Shown: piece after piece, positions 7,456-16,518 of the stretch
Layout of the letters: each line of letters begins with the position of its first letter
Numbering within the stretch: position 1 is the first letter of the stretch
Made by a program: the position numbers and the translations under genes
Assembly: GCA_045106855.1 (NCBI GenBank)
Contig: JBGCFI010000005.1
Location: 1-64,000 of the forward strand
Source: Granulosicoccus sp045106855
Lineage (GTDB): Bacteria; Pseudomonadota; Gammaproteobacteria; Granulosicoccales; Granulosicoccaceae
Direction: 5' to 3'
DNA: 64,000 bases
Notes under the pieces: generated by a model
Told to the model about the DNA's origin: nothing
What the model saw: only the letters and a program-made list of their open reading frames with translations
Databases searched by the model: none

Positions 7456-9535
7456 TCTACTCATCGAACTGGGTTGTGAAGAGTTACCCGCTGCCTCTGT
7501 CGTACCCATGGCCCAGCATCTGGGCAAAGTACTTAATGATGTGCTGCTAGACAGCAAGTTGTGTGACACACCACCGCAGATATTTGCAACACCACGTCGT
7601 ATAGCCGCGTTTTTCTCCAACGTTGGCGATCGTCAGGCGGATGCGCTGGTGGAGCGTCGCGGTCCTGCCAAAGCGGCCGCTTATAAAGATGGAGAACCGA
7701 CCAAAGCCTTGTTGGGTTTTCTGCGATCGGCACAGGTTGATCTGGCTGATGTTAAGACGGTTGATACGCCCAAGGGTGAGTGGATCGTTGTCCAGCAAAC
7801 CCAATCAGGCAAGACGCTAAGCGAGGTCCTTGCGCAGGCCTTGCCCGATATTATCAAGACGATGCCGATGCCCAAGCGTATGCGCTGGTCAGCACACTCT
7901 CATGATTTTCTCCGGCCTGTGGTCTGGCTGTTGGCGTTGCATGGCAGTGAGGTTCTTCCGCTTCAGCTACTTGGGCTTACGGCATCAAACACCACACGTG
8001 GACACCGTTTTCACGCACCTGGCGAGTTGTTGATATCAGAACCTTCAAGCTATGAAAGTACCCTTGAGAAGGCGTACGTCATGGCAGAACCGGTTAAACG
8101 CCGCGCGAGCATTGTGAATGATGTGGCCAACCTAGCCTCTACGTTGGGTGGTGCGCCGGTCATGGACGATGATCTGGTTGATGAGGTTAATGCCCTGGTT
8201 GAATGGCCTGTGGCGTTAGCCGGTAGTTTCGATAAGGAATTTCTGGAAATTCCCAAGGAAGCGCTGATACAAACCATGCAGGAAAACCAGCGATACTTTG
8301 CGTTGCTTGATGAACAGGGCGAATTACTGCCTTCATTCATCACCATCGCTAACCTTGAGTCGGTAAACGTGCAGGTGGTTGTGGATGGTAACGAGCGGGT
8401 TATCCGGCCACGCTTTGCCGACACCATGTTCTTCTGGAACCAGGACAAGAAAGTCTCTCTGGCATCGCATCAACAGGAGCTGGGCAGGCTGTTGTTCCAG
8501 GAGAAGCTGGGTAGCGTTGCCGATAAGGTTGCGCGCATGGGCAAGCTGGGCCAGTGGTTGGGTACTCAGCTGTCGGTTGATACTGAAGAAATTGCAACGG
8601 CTGTGAATCTTTGTAAATGCGATCTGAATACAGAGATTGTCAAAGAGCTGGCAAAGATGCAAGGTATCTGCGGTCGTTACTATGCATCGCGTGAAGGTTA
8701 TAGTGCAAGCGTGGCACAAGCGATGGAGCAGCATTATTTCCCCAAGCAGGCGGGTGGCCGTTTGCCTGAAAGCGATATTTCTCAAGTGGTGTCACTGGCT
8801 GACAAAACCGATACGCTGGTTGGAATATTCGGGCTTGGCATGATTCCCACGGGCACCAAGGATCCTTTCGGTTTGCGTCGGGCATCCATCGGTATAGCAC
8901 GCATCATCATCGAACAGCAGCGTGATCTTGATCTGGTTGAACTGCTTGCTGTCTCGCGGGAGAGTTTTGAGGATCGATTGCCCAATCCTGATCTTGATGC
9001 ACTACTGGCTTATGTCATTGAGCGACTCAGGGGGTATTTATCAGAGCAGGGTAAAGCAGCCGATGCTATCGACGCTGTGCTGGCAAAGAAAATAACGCGT
9101 CCATTGGACCTTGTATCGCGCATTGATGCCATCCAACAGTTTCGCAAGAGCGATGCTGCGGTATCGCTTGCCGCGGCGAGTAAACGTATCGGCAACATAC
9201 TCAAGAAAGTAGACGACGATCTGCCAGAACAGGTTGATACGGCATTATTTAAAAACCCGGCTGAGAAAGATCTTTATCAGCAGCTCGAAGCCTTGCAGCC
9301 GATCATTGAGGTCGCCATGGCAAAACGGGATTATGCAACGGCCATGCAGGACACAGCTCAACTCAAGCAGCCAGTCGATGCTTTCTTTGATGATGTCATG
9401 GTCATGGATGAGGATCACAAGTTAAGAGCTAATCGCCTGGCACTGCTGCAAAGGGTTAACACGCTATGCTGTGGAACCGCGGAGTTGGGCTTATTGCGAC
9501 CAGAAGATCCCTCGAATACAGGTCCGGGTGTCTGA
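7448..9535 (+). CDS. glyS: Glycine--tRNA ligase beta subunit
   Basis: Beta subunit of the tetrameric glycyl-tRNA synthetase, providing tRNA recognition and the anticodon-binding region. About 695 residues, the normal size. The N-terminus LLIELGCEELPAASV and the ATPRRIA segment match GlyS. The HD-like region around QAMEQHYFPKQAGGRLPESD and the TKDPFGLRRASIGIARI stretch are family signatures. The GTG at 7448 is preferred over an in-frame GTG at 7439 because GGAGG (7435-7439) sits 8 bases upstream of it. The start lies inside the end of glyQ, and the stop TGA shares a base with the gmhB ATG. Confidence 0.97.
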   Translation: MADLLIELGCEELPAASVVPMAQHLGKVLNDVLLDSKLCDTPPQIFATPRRIAAFFSNVGDRQADALVERRGPAKAAAYKDGEPTKALLGFLRSAQVDLADVKTVDTPKGEWIVVQQTQSGKTLSEVLAQALPDIIKTMPMPKRMRWSAHSHDFLRPVVWLLALHGSEVLPLQLLGLTASNTTRGHRFHAPGELLISEPSSYESTLEKAYVMAEPVKRRASIVNDVANLASTLGGAPVMDDDLVDEVNALVEWPVALAGSFDKEFLEIPKEALIQTMQENQRYFALLDEQGELLPSFITIANLESVNVQVVVDGNERVIRPRFADTMFFWNQDKKVSLASHQQELGRLLFQEKLGSVADKVARMGKLGQWLGTQLSVDTEEIATAVNLCKCDLNTEIVKELAKMQGICGRYYASREGYSASVAQAMEQHYFPKQAGGRLPESDISQVVSLADKTDTLVGIFGLGMIPTGTKDPFGLRRASIGIARIIIEQQRDLDLVELLAVSRESFEDRLPNPDLDALLAYVIERLRGYLSEQGKAADAIDAVLAKKITRPLDLVSRIDAIQQFRKSDAAVSLAAASKRIGNILKKVDDDLPEQVDTALFKNPAEKDLYQQLEALQPIIEVAMAKRDYATAMQDTAQLKQPVDAFFDDVMVMDEDHKLRANRLALLQRVNTLCCGTAELGLLRPEDPSNTGPGV

Positions 9536-10089
9536 TGGCAATCAAGCTGATTGTTCTTGATCGGGACGGTGTGATTAATAATGATCTGGAGCGGCCGGTC
9601 AGAACACCGGATGAATGGGTGCCCATCGAGGGTAGTCTGGAGGCCATTGCACGCCTGTATCAGGCTGGTTGGAGTGTTGCTGTAGCGACTAACCAGAGTG
9701 GCATTTCCCGCGGTCTTATCGAGTTGACCACGCTGCACGATATACATCAGCGTATGCATGAACAGGTCAATCAGGTGGGAGGCAAGATTGATGTCGTTGC
9801 GTTTTGTCCGCATACCGACTCGGACGATTGTGGTTGTCGCAAGCCAGCCCCCGGCATGCTGTACACCATCAGCGAACGTCTGGGTATCGAATTGACTAAC
9901 GTTGTTATGGTCGGTGACTCGTTGCGCGATATGCAGGCTGCTATGGCAGCAGCGGCTACGCCTATTATTGTCCGGACCGGCAAGGGGCAGAAAACGCTGG
10001 ATAACCACAAAGGACTAGAACACATTCCGGCATTTGATGACCTGGCAAGCTATGTCGATCACTTGCTGACTCCAACGGAGACAGACTGA
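9535..10089 (+). CDS. gmhB: D-glycero-beta-D-manno-heptose 1,7-bisphosphate 7-phosphatase
   Basis: HAD-superfamily phosphatase of ADP-heptose synthesis, needed for the LPS inner core. 184 residues. The motif DRDGVIN carries the catalytic Asp9/Asp11. The zinc-binding loop CPHTDSDDCGCRKP and the late GDSLRDMQAA motif are typical of GmhB. The ATG overlaps the glyS stop (TGATG); the frame is open from 9466 but no upstream start makes sense. Its position between glyS and an acyltransferase gene is a common gammaproteobacterial arrangement. Confidence 0.93.
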   Translation: MAIKLIVLDRDGVINNDLERPVRTPDEWVPIEGSLEAIARLYQAGWSVAVATNQSGISRGLIELTTLHDIHQRMHEQVNQVGGKIDVVAFCPHTDSDDCGCRKPAPGMLYTISERLGIELTNVVMVGDSLRDMQAAMAAAATPIIVRTGKGQKTLDNHKGLEHIPAFDDLASYVDHLLTPTETD

Positions 10090-10115
10090 GATGAATGCCT
10101 TCAGGAGCGTTGTTT

Positions 10116-10853
10116 ATGTATAAGTTATGGCTAACGATACGCAGCTGTGTATTCTGGGTCTGGCAGATACTCAATACCTTGATCATAGGTGGCCCGGTAC
10201 TTTTCTTTGGGCTCTTTTCCTGGCGCTTAGGCTTTGCTCTAGCCATTATGTGGAATCGCCTTAATATCTGGGGGCTGCGCGTCATCTGTGGCGTCTCGTG
10301 GGAAATAGACGGGCAGGAGAATATCCCCGAATCACCTTGTGTGGTCATGGCCAAACACCAGTCAACCTGGGAGGCCTATTTCCTGCCGATGATTTTTTAT
10401 CCCAGTGTATATGTGGCCAAGCGTTCCTTGTTGTACATCCCCATTTTCGGTTGGGCTTTGTACTTACTCAAATTCATCATGATTGACCGTAGTTCGGGCC
10501 GCTCGGCAATGACTCAGATGTGTGAGCAGGCGGCTGACCGTCTGGCGAAAGGCCGATGGGTTATCGTGTTTCCCGAAGGCACCCGGAGGCCCGTGGGGGC
10601 CGAACCCAACTATCGGGTGGGTGGTGCCATGATTGCGCAGAATGTGCCTTGTGATATTTTGCCGGTCGCATTGAATGCGGGTGAGTTCTGGCCTCGAATG
10701 GGCTTCATCAAATGGCCTGGCGTTATCACAGTCAGTATCGGACCTGTCATCAAAAGTGAAGGCAAGACAGCGTCTGCGTTGCTTGAAGAAACCGAGCAAT
10801 GGATAGAAGGCAGGATGAGCGAAATTACAGTGGCTGACCGGTTCGATTACTAA
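10116..10853 (+). CDS. 1-acyl-sn-glycerol-3-phosphate acyltransferase (PlsC family)
   Basis: Probable membrane acyltransferase that acylates lysophosphatidic acid or a related lysolipid. It has hydrophobic N-terminal segments over about residues 15-55. The catalytic box reads KHQSTWE, so the usual HX4D is HX4E, a variant seen in the acyltransferases encoded beside glyS. FPEGTRRP is the second block (substrate binding). The ATG at 10116 has AGGAG 9-10 bases upstream. It is the last gene of the glyQ-glyS-gmhB operon, 26 bases after gmhB. The true acceptor cannot be told from sequence, and a second PlsC-like protein is encoded at 14916. Confidence 0.88.
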   Translation: MYKLWLTIRSCVFWVWQILNTLIIGGPVLFFGLFSWRLGFALAIMWNRLNIWGLRVICGVSWEIDGQENIPESPCVVMAKHQSTWEAYFLPMIFYPSVYVAKRSLLYIPIFGWALYLLKFIMIDRSSGRSAMTQMCEQAADRLAKGRWVIVFPEGTRRPVGAEPNYRVGGAMIAQNVPCDILPVALNAGEFWPRMGFIKWPGVITVSIGPVIKSEGKTASALLEETEQWIEGRMSEITVADRFDY

Positions 10854-10862
10854 CCGTCTGCT

Positions 10863-10880
10863 GCCCGGTCTCCGTCGGGC
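10863..10880. terminator. Weak convergent hairpin
   Basis: GCCCG (10863-10867) pairs with CGGGC (10876-10880) between the convergent acyltransferase and tatD genes, touching the tatD stop. The stem is short and there is no U tract, so this is tentative. Confidence 0.3.
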
Positions 10881-11755
10881 TAGACGATGAGGCAGTTTTG
10901 CTTGTCAACTGCCAACGGTAACCTGAATAACTCAATTGCGTTGCGGGTAGTCGCCCAGGCTATCTCTTCTGCAGGCTCTTCGCGCAGCTCGCTCAGATTG
11001 CGCCACACATCAGTCAGGTAGGCGGGTTGATTGCGTTGACCGCTGTGATGGGAATCGGGCTGGTCTGGCGCATCGGTTTCCAGCAAGATGGCATCCAGTG
11101 GCAGTTCCGCTACCAGCTGGCGCAAGCGCTTGGCTCGTTCGAACGTGGCGGCACCGCCAAAGCTGAGTTTGTAGCCCAGGTCAATCAGTCTTCGTGCCTG
11201 CTGGCTTGAGCCGCTGAAACTGTGCACCAGTCCGGTGGAGTGGCCGGAAGAGCGAATCATCCGAATGACATCTTCCACGGCTTTGCGTGCATGAACAACG
11301 ACAGGCAGATTGAACTCTCTTGCCAGTGCAAGCTGTGCGGCAAACAGGCGCTGCTGCAGCGCTTTGTCGCCGCCTGCGGTTTGATAATCCAGGCCACACT
11401 CGCCGACAGCGACAGGATGTTCGCGGGCCAGCCAGGAGCCGAGCTCGTCGATATCCTCAATAGCATGTTCGTTACAGAAGCAAGGATGCAGGCCATAGCA
11501 GGCAAACAGGTCGCTATGCTCACTGCATAACAGCTTGATCCTTGGCCACAGGCGGCGTGACACACCCGGCAGAATCTGCGCAACGACATTGGCCGCTCTG
11601 GCCGATTGCAACACGGCCGTGCGATCATGCTCAAAGCGCTCATCGTCCGTGTGAACATGGCTATCGATAAGCGCAGGCAAGGTAGTGTTCTGGACGGCAT
11701 CCGCGACGGATGTAGAAGGTTGTCCCAACAAGCTCATGTGCAGACTGTGATACAT
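10880..11755 (-). CDS. TatD-family metal-dependent hydrolase (putative DNase)
   Basis: TIM-barrel metallohydrolase of the TatD/YcfH/YjjV group, linked to 3'-5' DNA exonuclease activity and DNA quality control. Metal ligands are visible in DSHVH, GECGLDY, VVVHAR, HSFSGS and LLETDAPD. It has about 20 extra N-terminal residues before the conserved LIDSHVH. The ATG at 11755 is used, but 11737 (MSLLGQ) is equally possible and neither has a clear ribosome site. TatD itself and YjjV-type proteins are not separable by eye, so I give no symbol. Confidence 0.9.
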   Translation of the reverse strand: MYHSLHMSLLGQPSTSVADAVQNTTLPALIDSHVHTDDERFEHDRTAVLQSARAANVVAQILPGVSRRLWPRIKLLCSEHSDLFACYGLHPCFCNEHAIEDIDELGSWLAREHPVAVGECGLDYQTAGGDKALQQRLFAAQLALAREFNLPVVVHARKAVEDVIRMIRSSGHSTGLVHSFSGSSQQARRLIDLGYKLSFGGAATFERAKRLRQLVAELPLDAILLETDAPDQPDSHHSGQRNQPAYLTDVWRNLSELREEPAEEIAWATTRNAIELFRLPLAVDKQNCLIV

Positions 11756-11836
11756 CAAGAAACGTGTAACAATCTAGCATGGCTGGGTGCGGCCGCGACC
11801 CGGTGTTCCGGGGTGTAATGAAGACAGGAGACAGCG

Positions 11837-12706
11837 ATGCGCTGGAGACAAGGCAGACGCAGTAGCAACGTAGAAGACAGACGTGGTATGGGTGCTGGCC
11901 GCCGCATGCCAGGTGGTGGTGGTCTGAAGCTGGGCGGTGGCGCCGGAATTATAGTATTACTGATTGGTATGTTTCTCGGTGTCGACCTGTCAGGTCTGAT
12001 GGGCACAAGCAATAACAGCAGCCGCAGCCTTCCCCAGCTCTCACCTGGCGGCACCCAGACACGCAGCAACGATGAGGCGACAGATTTCGTCAAGGTCATG
12101 CTCGCCTATAACGAAGATGTGTGGACCAAACTGTTCGCGCAATCCAATCAACAGTACCGGCCACCCAAACTTGTCATCTTCGATGGTGGCGTCAATTCAG
12201 CCTGTGGCTATACCTCCTCGGCGGCTGGTCCCTTTTATTGTCCGGGTGATTATCAAGTGTACATCGACCTGAACTTCTTCCGCGAGTTACAGAAGATGGG
12301 TGCCGGTGGCGACTTTGCACAAGCCTATGTATTGGCGCACGAGGTAGGTCATCATGTGCAAAACCTGCTTGGCGTATCCATGGCAGTGCAGAAGCGGCAA
12401 CGTGCCGTCAGCAAGATAGAAGCAAATCGTTTATCTGTCCTGACAGAGTTACAGGCGGATTGCTACGCGGGTGTCTGGGCTCATCATGCACACAAGGATA
12501 GCCAGCTGCTGGAACCCGGTGATCTTGAAGAAGGCATGAACGCCGCTGCCAGAATTGGCGACGATGCGTTGATGAGTCGTGCCGGTGCCAGTATCAGGCC
12601 TGAAGCGTTTACTCACGGATCTTCCAAACAACGCCAGGAATGGTTGTATCGGGGACTGGAGAGTGGTGATCCGCAGCAATGCGACAGTTTTGGCAGTAAC
12701 TCTTAG
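11837..12706 (+). CDS. ypfJ: Neutral zinc metallopeptidase, YpfJ family
   Basis: 289 residues. A basic, Gly-rich N-terminus with a single membrane segment (GIIVLLIGMFLGVDL, about 36-50) is followed by the conserved peptidase-like domain. It contains DFVKVMLAYNEDVW, the Cys-bearing CGYTSSAAGPFYCP and the zinc motif HEVGHH (His168), with ELQADCYAGVW supplying the third-ligand region. Cell-envelope location is inferred from the membrane segment. The physiological substrate of the family is not established. The gene is divergent from tatD, and a P-loop gene follows 12 bases later in a probable operon. Confidence 0.9.
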   Translation: MRWRQGRRSSNVEDRRGMGAGRRMPGGGGLKLGGGAGIIVLLIGMFLGVDLSGLMGTSNNSSRSLPQLSPGGTQTRSNDEATDFVKVMLAYNEDVWTKLFAQSNQQYRPPKLVIFDGGVNSACGYTSSAAGPFYCPGDYQVYIDLNFFRELQKMGAGGDFAQAYVLAHEVGHHVQNLLGVSMAVQKRQRAVSKIEANRLSVLTELQADCYAGVWAHHAHKDSQLLEPGDLEEGMNAAARIGDDALMSRAGASIRPEAFTHGSSKQRQEWLYRGLESGDPQQCDSFGSNS

Positions 12707-12718
12707 CGGTCCACCACA

Positions 12719-13555
12719 ATGAGAATGAGTCGTGAGGAATTTCTTGCGTGGCCGCGCAAGAAGGTAACCCTGTTGGGTATGTCTGGAGTCGGTAAAACCA
12801 GACTGGCCAACATGCTGCGCAATGATGACTGGTTTCACTATTCGGTGGACTATCGCATTGGCACACGTTATCTGGATGAGTCTATCCTCGACAACATCAA
12901 GACGCAGGCTATGCAGGTACCGTTTCTACGCGAGTTGCTGCTGTCGGATTCGATCTACATCAGCAACAACATAACCGTGGACAACCTGACACCCTTATCC
13001 ACATTTCTTGGCATGCTTGGCGATCCTGATCTGGGTGGTCTGAACCTTGCCGAGTTCAAACGACGTCAGCACCTTCACCTGCACGCAGAGATAGCGGCAA
13101 TGCGTGATGTCGAGTCGTTTATAGATAAAGCCAAGACCATCTACGGTTACGATCATTTTCTCAACGATGCCAGTGGCAGTTTTTGCGAGATTGACGATAG
13201 CGACGTTATCCAGACTGTCGCAGACAATACGCTGATGGTTTATATCAAGACAAGTGCGGAAGACGAGGCTTTCCTGATCGAGCGTGCCGCGTTGCATCCC
13301 AAGCCGCTGTACTACCGTGAGGCGTTTCTTGATGCCCAATTGTCCGATTACTTCCGGGAGAAGCATATGGAATATACGGCGCAGATAGACCCCGCGGATT
13401 TTGTTCGCTGGGTGTTTCCACGTCTGTTTCATGCCCGGCTGCCCAGATATGAGGCCATTATCAAAGAGCATGGCTACGTGATTTCCGCGCGTGATGCTTT
13501 TGAAGTTTCCAATGCCGACGAGTTTCTAACCCTCATCAGTGACGCGCTCGACTAA
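12719..13555 (+). CDS. P-loop ATPase/kinase-like protein of unknown function
   Basis: 278 residues with a clear Walker A motif, GMSGVGKT, at residues 20-27. Downstream are hydrophobic strands and a DASGSFCEID segment that may take part in nucleotide or acceptor binding. The protein resembles small nucleotide-kinase folds more than ABC or AAA+ ATPases: there is no signature motif and no clear Walker B DExx. No transmembrane segment is present. It starts 12 bases after the metallopeptidase gene and is followed, after about 90 bases, by the MetA-family gene. The function is not recognised. A second ATG two codons downstream (12725) is an alternative start. Confidence 0.7.
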   Translation: MRMSREEFLAWPRKKVTLLGMSGVGKTRLANMLRNDDWFHYSVDYRIGTRYLDESILDNIKTQAMQVPFLRELLLSDSIYISNNITVDNLTPLSTFLGMLGDPDLGGLNLAEFKRRQHLHLHAEIAAMRDVESFIDKAKTIYGYDHFLNDASGSFCEIDDSDVIQTVADNTLMVYIKTSAEDEAFLIERAALHPKPLYYREAFLDAQLSDYFREKHMEYTAQIDPADFVRWVFPRLFHARLPRYEAIIKEHGYVISARDAFEVSNADEFLTLISDALD

Positions 13556-13610
13556 CACTGGAGCGCGCAGCCAACATTCCGGAAGATTATGGCGAATTCA
13601 TGGATAATTC

Positions 13611-13620
13611 ACGTTAACGT
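13611..13620. promoter_or_regulatory. Palindrome upstream of the MetA-family gene
   Basis: ACGTTAACGT is a perfect 10-bp palindrome 28 bases before the start codon, directly adjoining a TATATT (-10-like) element. It could be a repressor site. It does not match the MetJ box (AGACGTCT), and no regulator can be named. Confidence 0.3.
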
Positions 13621-13647
13621 ATATTTGTTGAATACAAGGTCAGACTC

Positions 13648-14739
13648 TTGCCACTAGTCGCACACAACGAGTTACCGAGCTTTGAACGTCTTCGCTCAGA
13701 GGGTTATCGTATTCTGTCGCCCGAGCGTGCTCACGACCAGGATATTCGTAGTCTGCACATCGGCCTGCTGAATATGATGCCCGATGCAGCGCTGGAGGCA
13801 ACAGAAAGGCAATTCTTTCGACTGGTCGGTTCAAGTAATCCGATTTCCCAGTTTTATATCCATCCGTTTACGCTGGATGAAATACCAAGGGGAGAAAAAG
13901 CAAAGGCGCATATTGCCAGCTATTACGAACCGTTGAGCAGCATCCGCGATGCTGGTCTTGATGCGCTCATCATCAGTGGTGCGAATGTCACCAGCGCAGA
14001 TCTCAGCGAAGAAATTTTCTGGACACCACTGCAAAGCGTTATCGCCTGGGCTGAAGAGCACGTGACCTCTACCTTGTGTTCGTGCCTGGCTACGCATGCT
14101 GTACTGCAATCTCGTTATGGTATCCGGCGTCGCAGTCTTGAGAGCAAGTGCTGGGGTGTATTTGATCATCAGGTTGTACGGCAGGATCATCCACTGGTGC
14201 AGGATGTGAACACACGTGTCTCGGTTCCGCATTCCAGATTCAATGAGGTCACTGAAAGCCAGCTACAGGCGAAAGGGCTACACGTTCTGGTCAAAGGGGA
14301 AGAGCCGGGTGTGCAGCTGGCGGTCAGTCCGGATGGCTTTAGAACCGTGTTCTTTCAAGGGCATCCCGAATACGACAGTATAAGCCTCATGAAGGAATAC
14401 AAGCGCGACATCGGCAGTTATATAAAAGGTCTGCTGCCTCACTATCCGCCGATGCCAAAGCATTACTTCGACCAGCACACAAAAGCCATACTCGACGAAT
14501 ATCGTCAACGGGTGCAACTTGCCTTGAATGGCGACGGGCAGATGCCAGTGTTCCCGGAAAAGTTGTTAGTGCATCGTCTGGTCAATAGCTGGCATGACAG
14601 CGGTGAAGCCCTGATGGGTAACTGGTTAGGGCTGGTGTATCAGATTACGCATGCGAAACAGGCCTTACCATTCATGGAAGGTGTGGATCCCGCTGATCCT
14701 CTGGGTTGGCTGGCTGGAGACGTGTCGCGTCTCACGTAA
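13648..14739 (+). CDS. metA: Homoserine O-acyltransferase, MetA family (probably O-succinyltransferase)
   Basis: Activates homoserine with an acyl-CoA in methionine synthesis. 363 residues, longer than enteric MetA (about 309). The N-terminus LVAHNELPSFERLRSEGYRIL matches the family start. Cys146 in CLATHA lines up with the catalytic Cys of CWGAQA in E. coli MetA. GHPEYDS carries the His and Glu of the catalytic site, and LNMMPD and ALIISGAN are further signatures. The start is TTG 13648, with AAGG about 9 bases upstream; no ATG fits the conserved N-terminus. Acetyl- versus succinyl-CoA use cannot be decided by eye, since MetA enzymes of both kinds exist. Confidence 0.85.
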   Translation: MPLVAHNELPSFERLRSEGYRILSPERAHDQDIRSLHIGLLNMMPDAALEATERQFFRLVGSSNPISQFYIHPFTLDEIPRGEKAKAHIASYYEPLSSIRDAGLDALIISGANVTSADLSEEIFWTPLQSVIAWAEEHVTSTLCSCLATHAVLQSRYGIRRRSLESKCWGVFDHQVVRQDHPLVQDVNTRVSVPHSRFNEVTESQLQAKGLHVLVKGEEPGVQLAVSPDGFRTVFFQGHPEYDSISLMKEYKRDIGSYIKGLLPHYPPMPKHYFDQHTKAILDEYRQRVQLALNGDGQMPVFPEKLLVHRLVNSWHDSGEALMGNWLGLVYQITHAKQALPFMEGVDPADPLGWLAGDVSRLT

Positions 14740-14915
14740 TGGCGGTCGAGGCAACAGAGCTGAGCGCTTGCGCCGACAACCTTCAGATCAATATCGCGCA
14801 ATCTAGGAGTGTCTGGACGTGATCAACTTGTTCAGGCTAAGTGGCCAGCTGAATACCAGTTTGCACCCTGAGTGCACAGCACAGTCACAAGCGTCGGCCA
14901 GCATCGGGTGCACGT

Positions 14916-15569
14916 ATGCGTAGCTTGACTCAATGGGCAAGCTGGTTGGTGGCATCCATCATTGTGGTGTTCGCAACTTTCGTTACCGCGGTACGTGGCA
15001 TCTGGCAGGGAATCGAGCCAGATCAGACACAACGTATCTACTTCGCCAATCATTGCAGTCATGGTGATTTTGTTCTTCTATGGACTGTTTTGCCTCCTGC
15101 CACTCGTCGACGAACCCGGCCGGTAGCCGGTGCTGATTATTGGCTGAGCTCACGACTAAGACGCTTCATAGGATGTGAAGTCTTTAACGCCTTGCTTATC
15201 CAGCGCGAGCGCAGTCAACGTGAGCAAGACCCGGTTGCGTTGATGGCGCAGGCGCTGGACGAAGGGGATTCGCTGATTGTCTTCCCGGAAGGCACTCGTA
15301 ATACGACAGATGCGCCGCTGCTGCCGTTTAAAAGTGGTTTGTATCATCTTGCATCTCAGCGACCAGATGTAGAAATAGTACCGGTCTGGATTAGTAACCT
15401 GAATCGGGTTTTACCAAAGGGGGAGGTTATTCCAATTCCCTTGGTATGTACGGTCACGTTTGGATCGGCCATGTATCTGGAAAACTCTGAAGACAAGCAG
15501 GCTTTTATCGCAAGAGCTGAAAAGGCCCTTCTGGAGCTTGCGCCAGCCGTTGTTCAACGGGAGCATTAG
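14916..15569 (+). CDS. Lysophospholipid acyltransferase (PlsC-like)
   Basis: 217 residues. A membrane segment at about 8-28 precedes the acyltransferase box NHCSHGD (catalytic NHx4D pattern), and FPEGTRN is the acceptor-binding block. It is the first gene of a tight operon: a CdsA-like gene follows 4 bases later and a CDP-alcohol phosphatidyltransferase-like gene overlaps that one. The trio resembles the E. coli ynb-type and Pseudomonas accessory phospholipid clusters, which suggests a dedicated lipid rather than the housekeeping PlsC role. The start ATG has no clear ribosome site. A short 34-codon GTG frame with AGGAG upstream (14819-14923) overlaps the start and might couple translation. 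Confidence 0.88.
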   Translation: MRSLTQWASWLVASIIVVFATFVTAVRGIWQGIEPDQTQRIYFANHCSHGDFVLLWTVLPPATRRRTRPVAGADYWLSSRLRRFIGCEVFNALLIQRERSQREQDPVALMAQALDEGDSLIVFPEGTRNTTDAPLLPFKSGLYHLASQRPDVEIVPVWISNLNRVLPKGEVIPIPLVCTVTFGSAMYLENSEDKQAFIARAEKALLELAPAVVQREH

Positions 15570-15573
15570 GCCG

Positions 15574-16518
15574 ATGGAATCTCAGCAACAGCTTCTATTG
15601 CTTCTCGGTGGGGTGGGCGTCGTACTGGTAGTTGCAACGCTCATCGGACAGTTGCTTGCGCGGAATGCCAAGGGTGAACCATCACCTGTCATCGACAACC
15701 TTAACGCTCGCATTAATGCCTGGTGGGTCATGGTTATTCTGCTGGGCATTGCCTGTATCGGTGGTAGAGCAGGCATCGTCATACTGTTTGGTTTTTGCTC
15801 GTTTGCAGCGCTGCGCGAATTTATTACGCTCACCAACACTCAACGTCATGATCACTGGGCATTGGTGGCAGCATTCTTTATCGTGCTGCCGGTGCAATAT
15901 GCGTTAATCTGGTTTGGTTGGTATGGTTTGTATTCGATTTTTATTCCGGTTTATGCTTTCCTGCTTATGCCCATATTGGCGGCGTTTCGCGGTACCACAG
16001 ATAACTTTCTCATCCGCGTTGCCGAAACTCAATGGGCGTTGATGATCTGTGTGTTCTGCGCCTCGCATGTGCCCGCGTTGCTGACGCTGCAGATACCCGG
16101 ATTTGAAGATCGGCAGATACTGCTCATTGCTTATCTTGTTGTCATCGTGCAAATCAGCGATGTTCTGCAGTACGTATGGGGTAAGTTATTTGGCAAGACG
16201 CCAGTGGCTAAAAATTTGTCTCCTTCCAAAACTGTTGAAGGTACTATTGGTGGAATATTGAGTGCCACGGTAATCGGTGCCGCGCTTTGGTGGTTGACGC
16301 CATTCACGCCGCTCGAGTCTGCAGGGCTTGCGTTTATCTGTACTGTCATGGGTTTTTTGGGCGGGCTTGTATTATCAGCTATCAAACGCGATCGGGGAGT
16401 TAAGGACTGGGGGCATCTGATCGCAGGTCACGGCGGATTTATTGATCGACTGGATTCCGTTTTATTTGCAGCACCTGTGTTTTTCCACGTGGTGCGGTAC
16501 GCCTATGTGCAAGGCTGA
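15574..16518 (+). CDS. Phosphatidate cytidylyltransferase-like membrane protein (CdsA family)
   Basis: Would make CDP-diacylglycerol from CTP and phosphatidate. 314 residues with about eight hydrophobic segments. The CdsA signature SPSKTVEG is present, followed by the C-terminal KDWGHLIAGHGGFIDRLDS block that holds the catalytic acidic residues. The ATG at 15574 lies 4 bases after the acyltransferase stop; the frame is open further upstream but only inside that gene. The stop overlaps the next ATG (TGATG). It is probably an accessory copy: the usual housekeeping cdsA neighbours (uppS, dxr, rseP) are absent. Confidence 0.9.
   Translation: MESQQQLLLLLGGVGVVLVVATLIGQLLARNAKGEPSPVIDNLNARINAWWVMVILLGIACIGGRAGIVILFGFCSFAALREFITLTNTQRHDHWALVAAFFIVLPVQYALIWFGWYGLYSIFIPVYAFLLMPILAAFRGTTDNFLIRVAETQWALMICVFCASHVPALLTLQIPGFEDRQILLIAYLVVIVQISDVLQYVWGKLFGKTPVAKNLSPSKTVEGTIGGILSATVIGAALWWLTPFTPLESAGLAFICTVMGFLGGLVLSAIKRDRGVKDWGHLIAGHGGFIDRLDSVLFAAPVFFHVVRYAYVQG

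Noticed and set aside
13556..13647. SAM-responsive riboswitch or MetJ box before the MetA-family gene
   Set aside because: The gap is only about 90 bases with no long stems and no AGACGTCT repeats.
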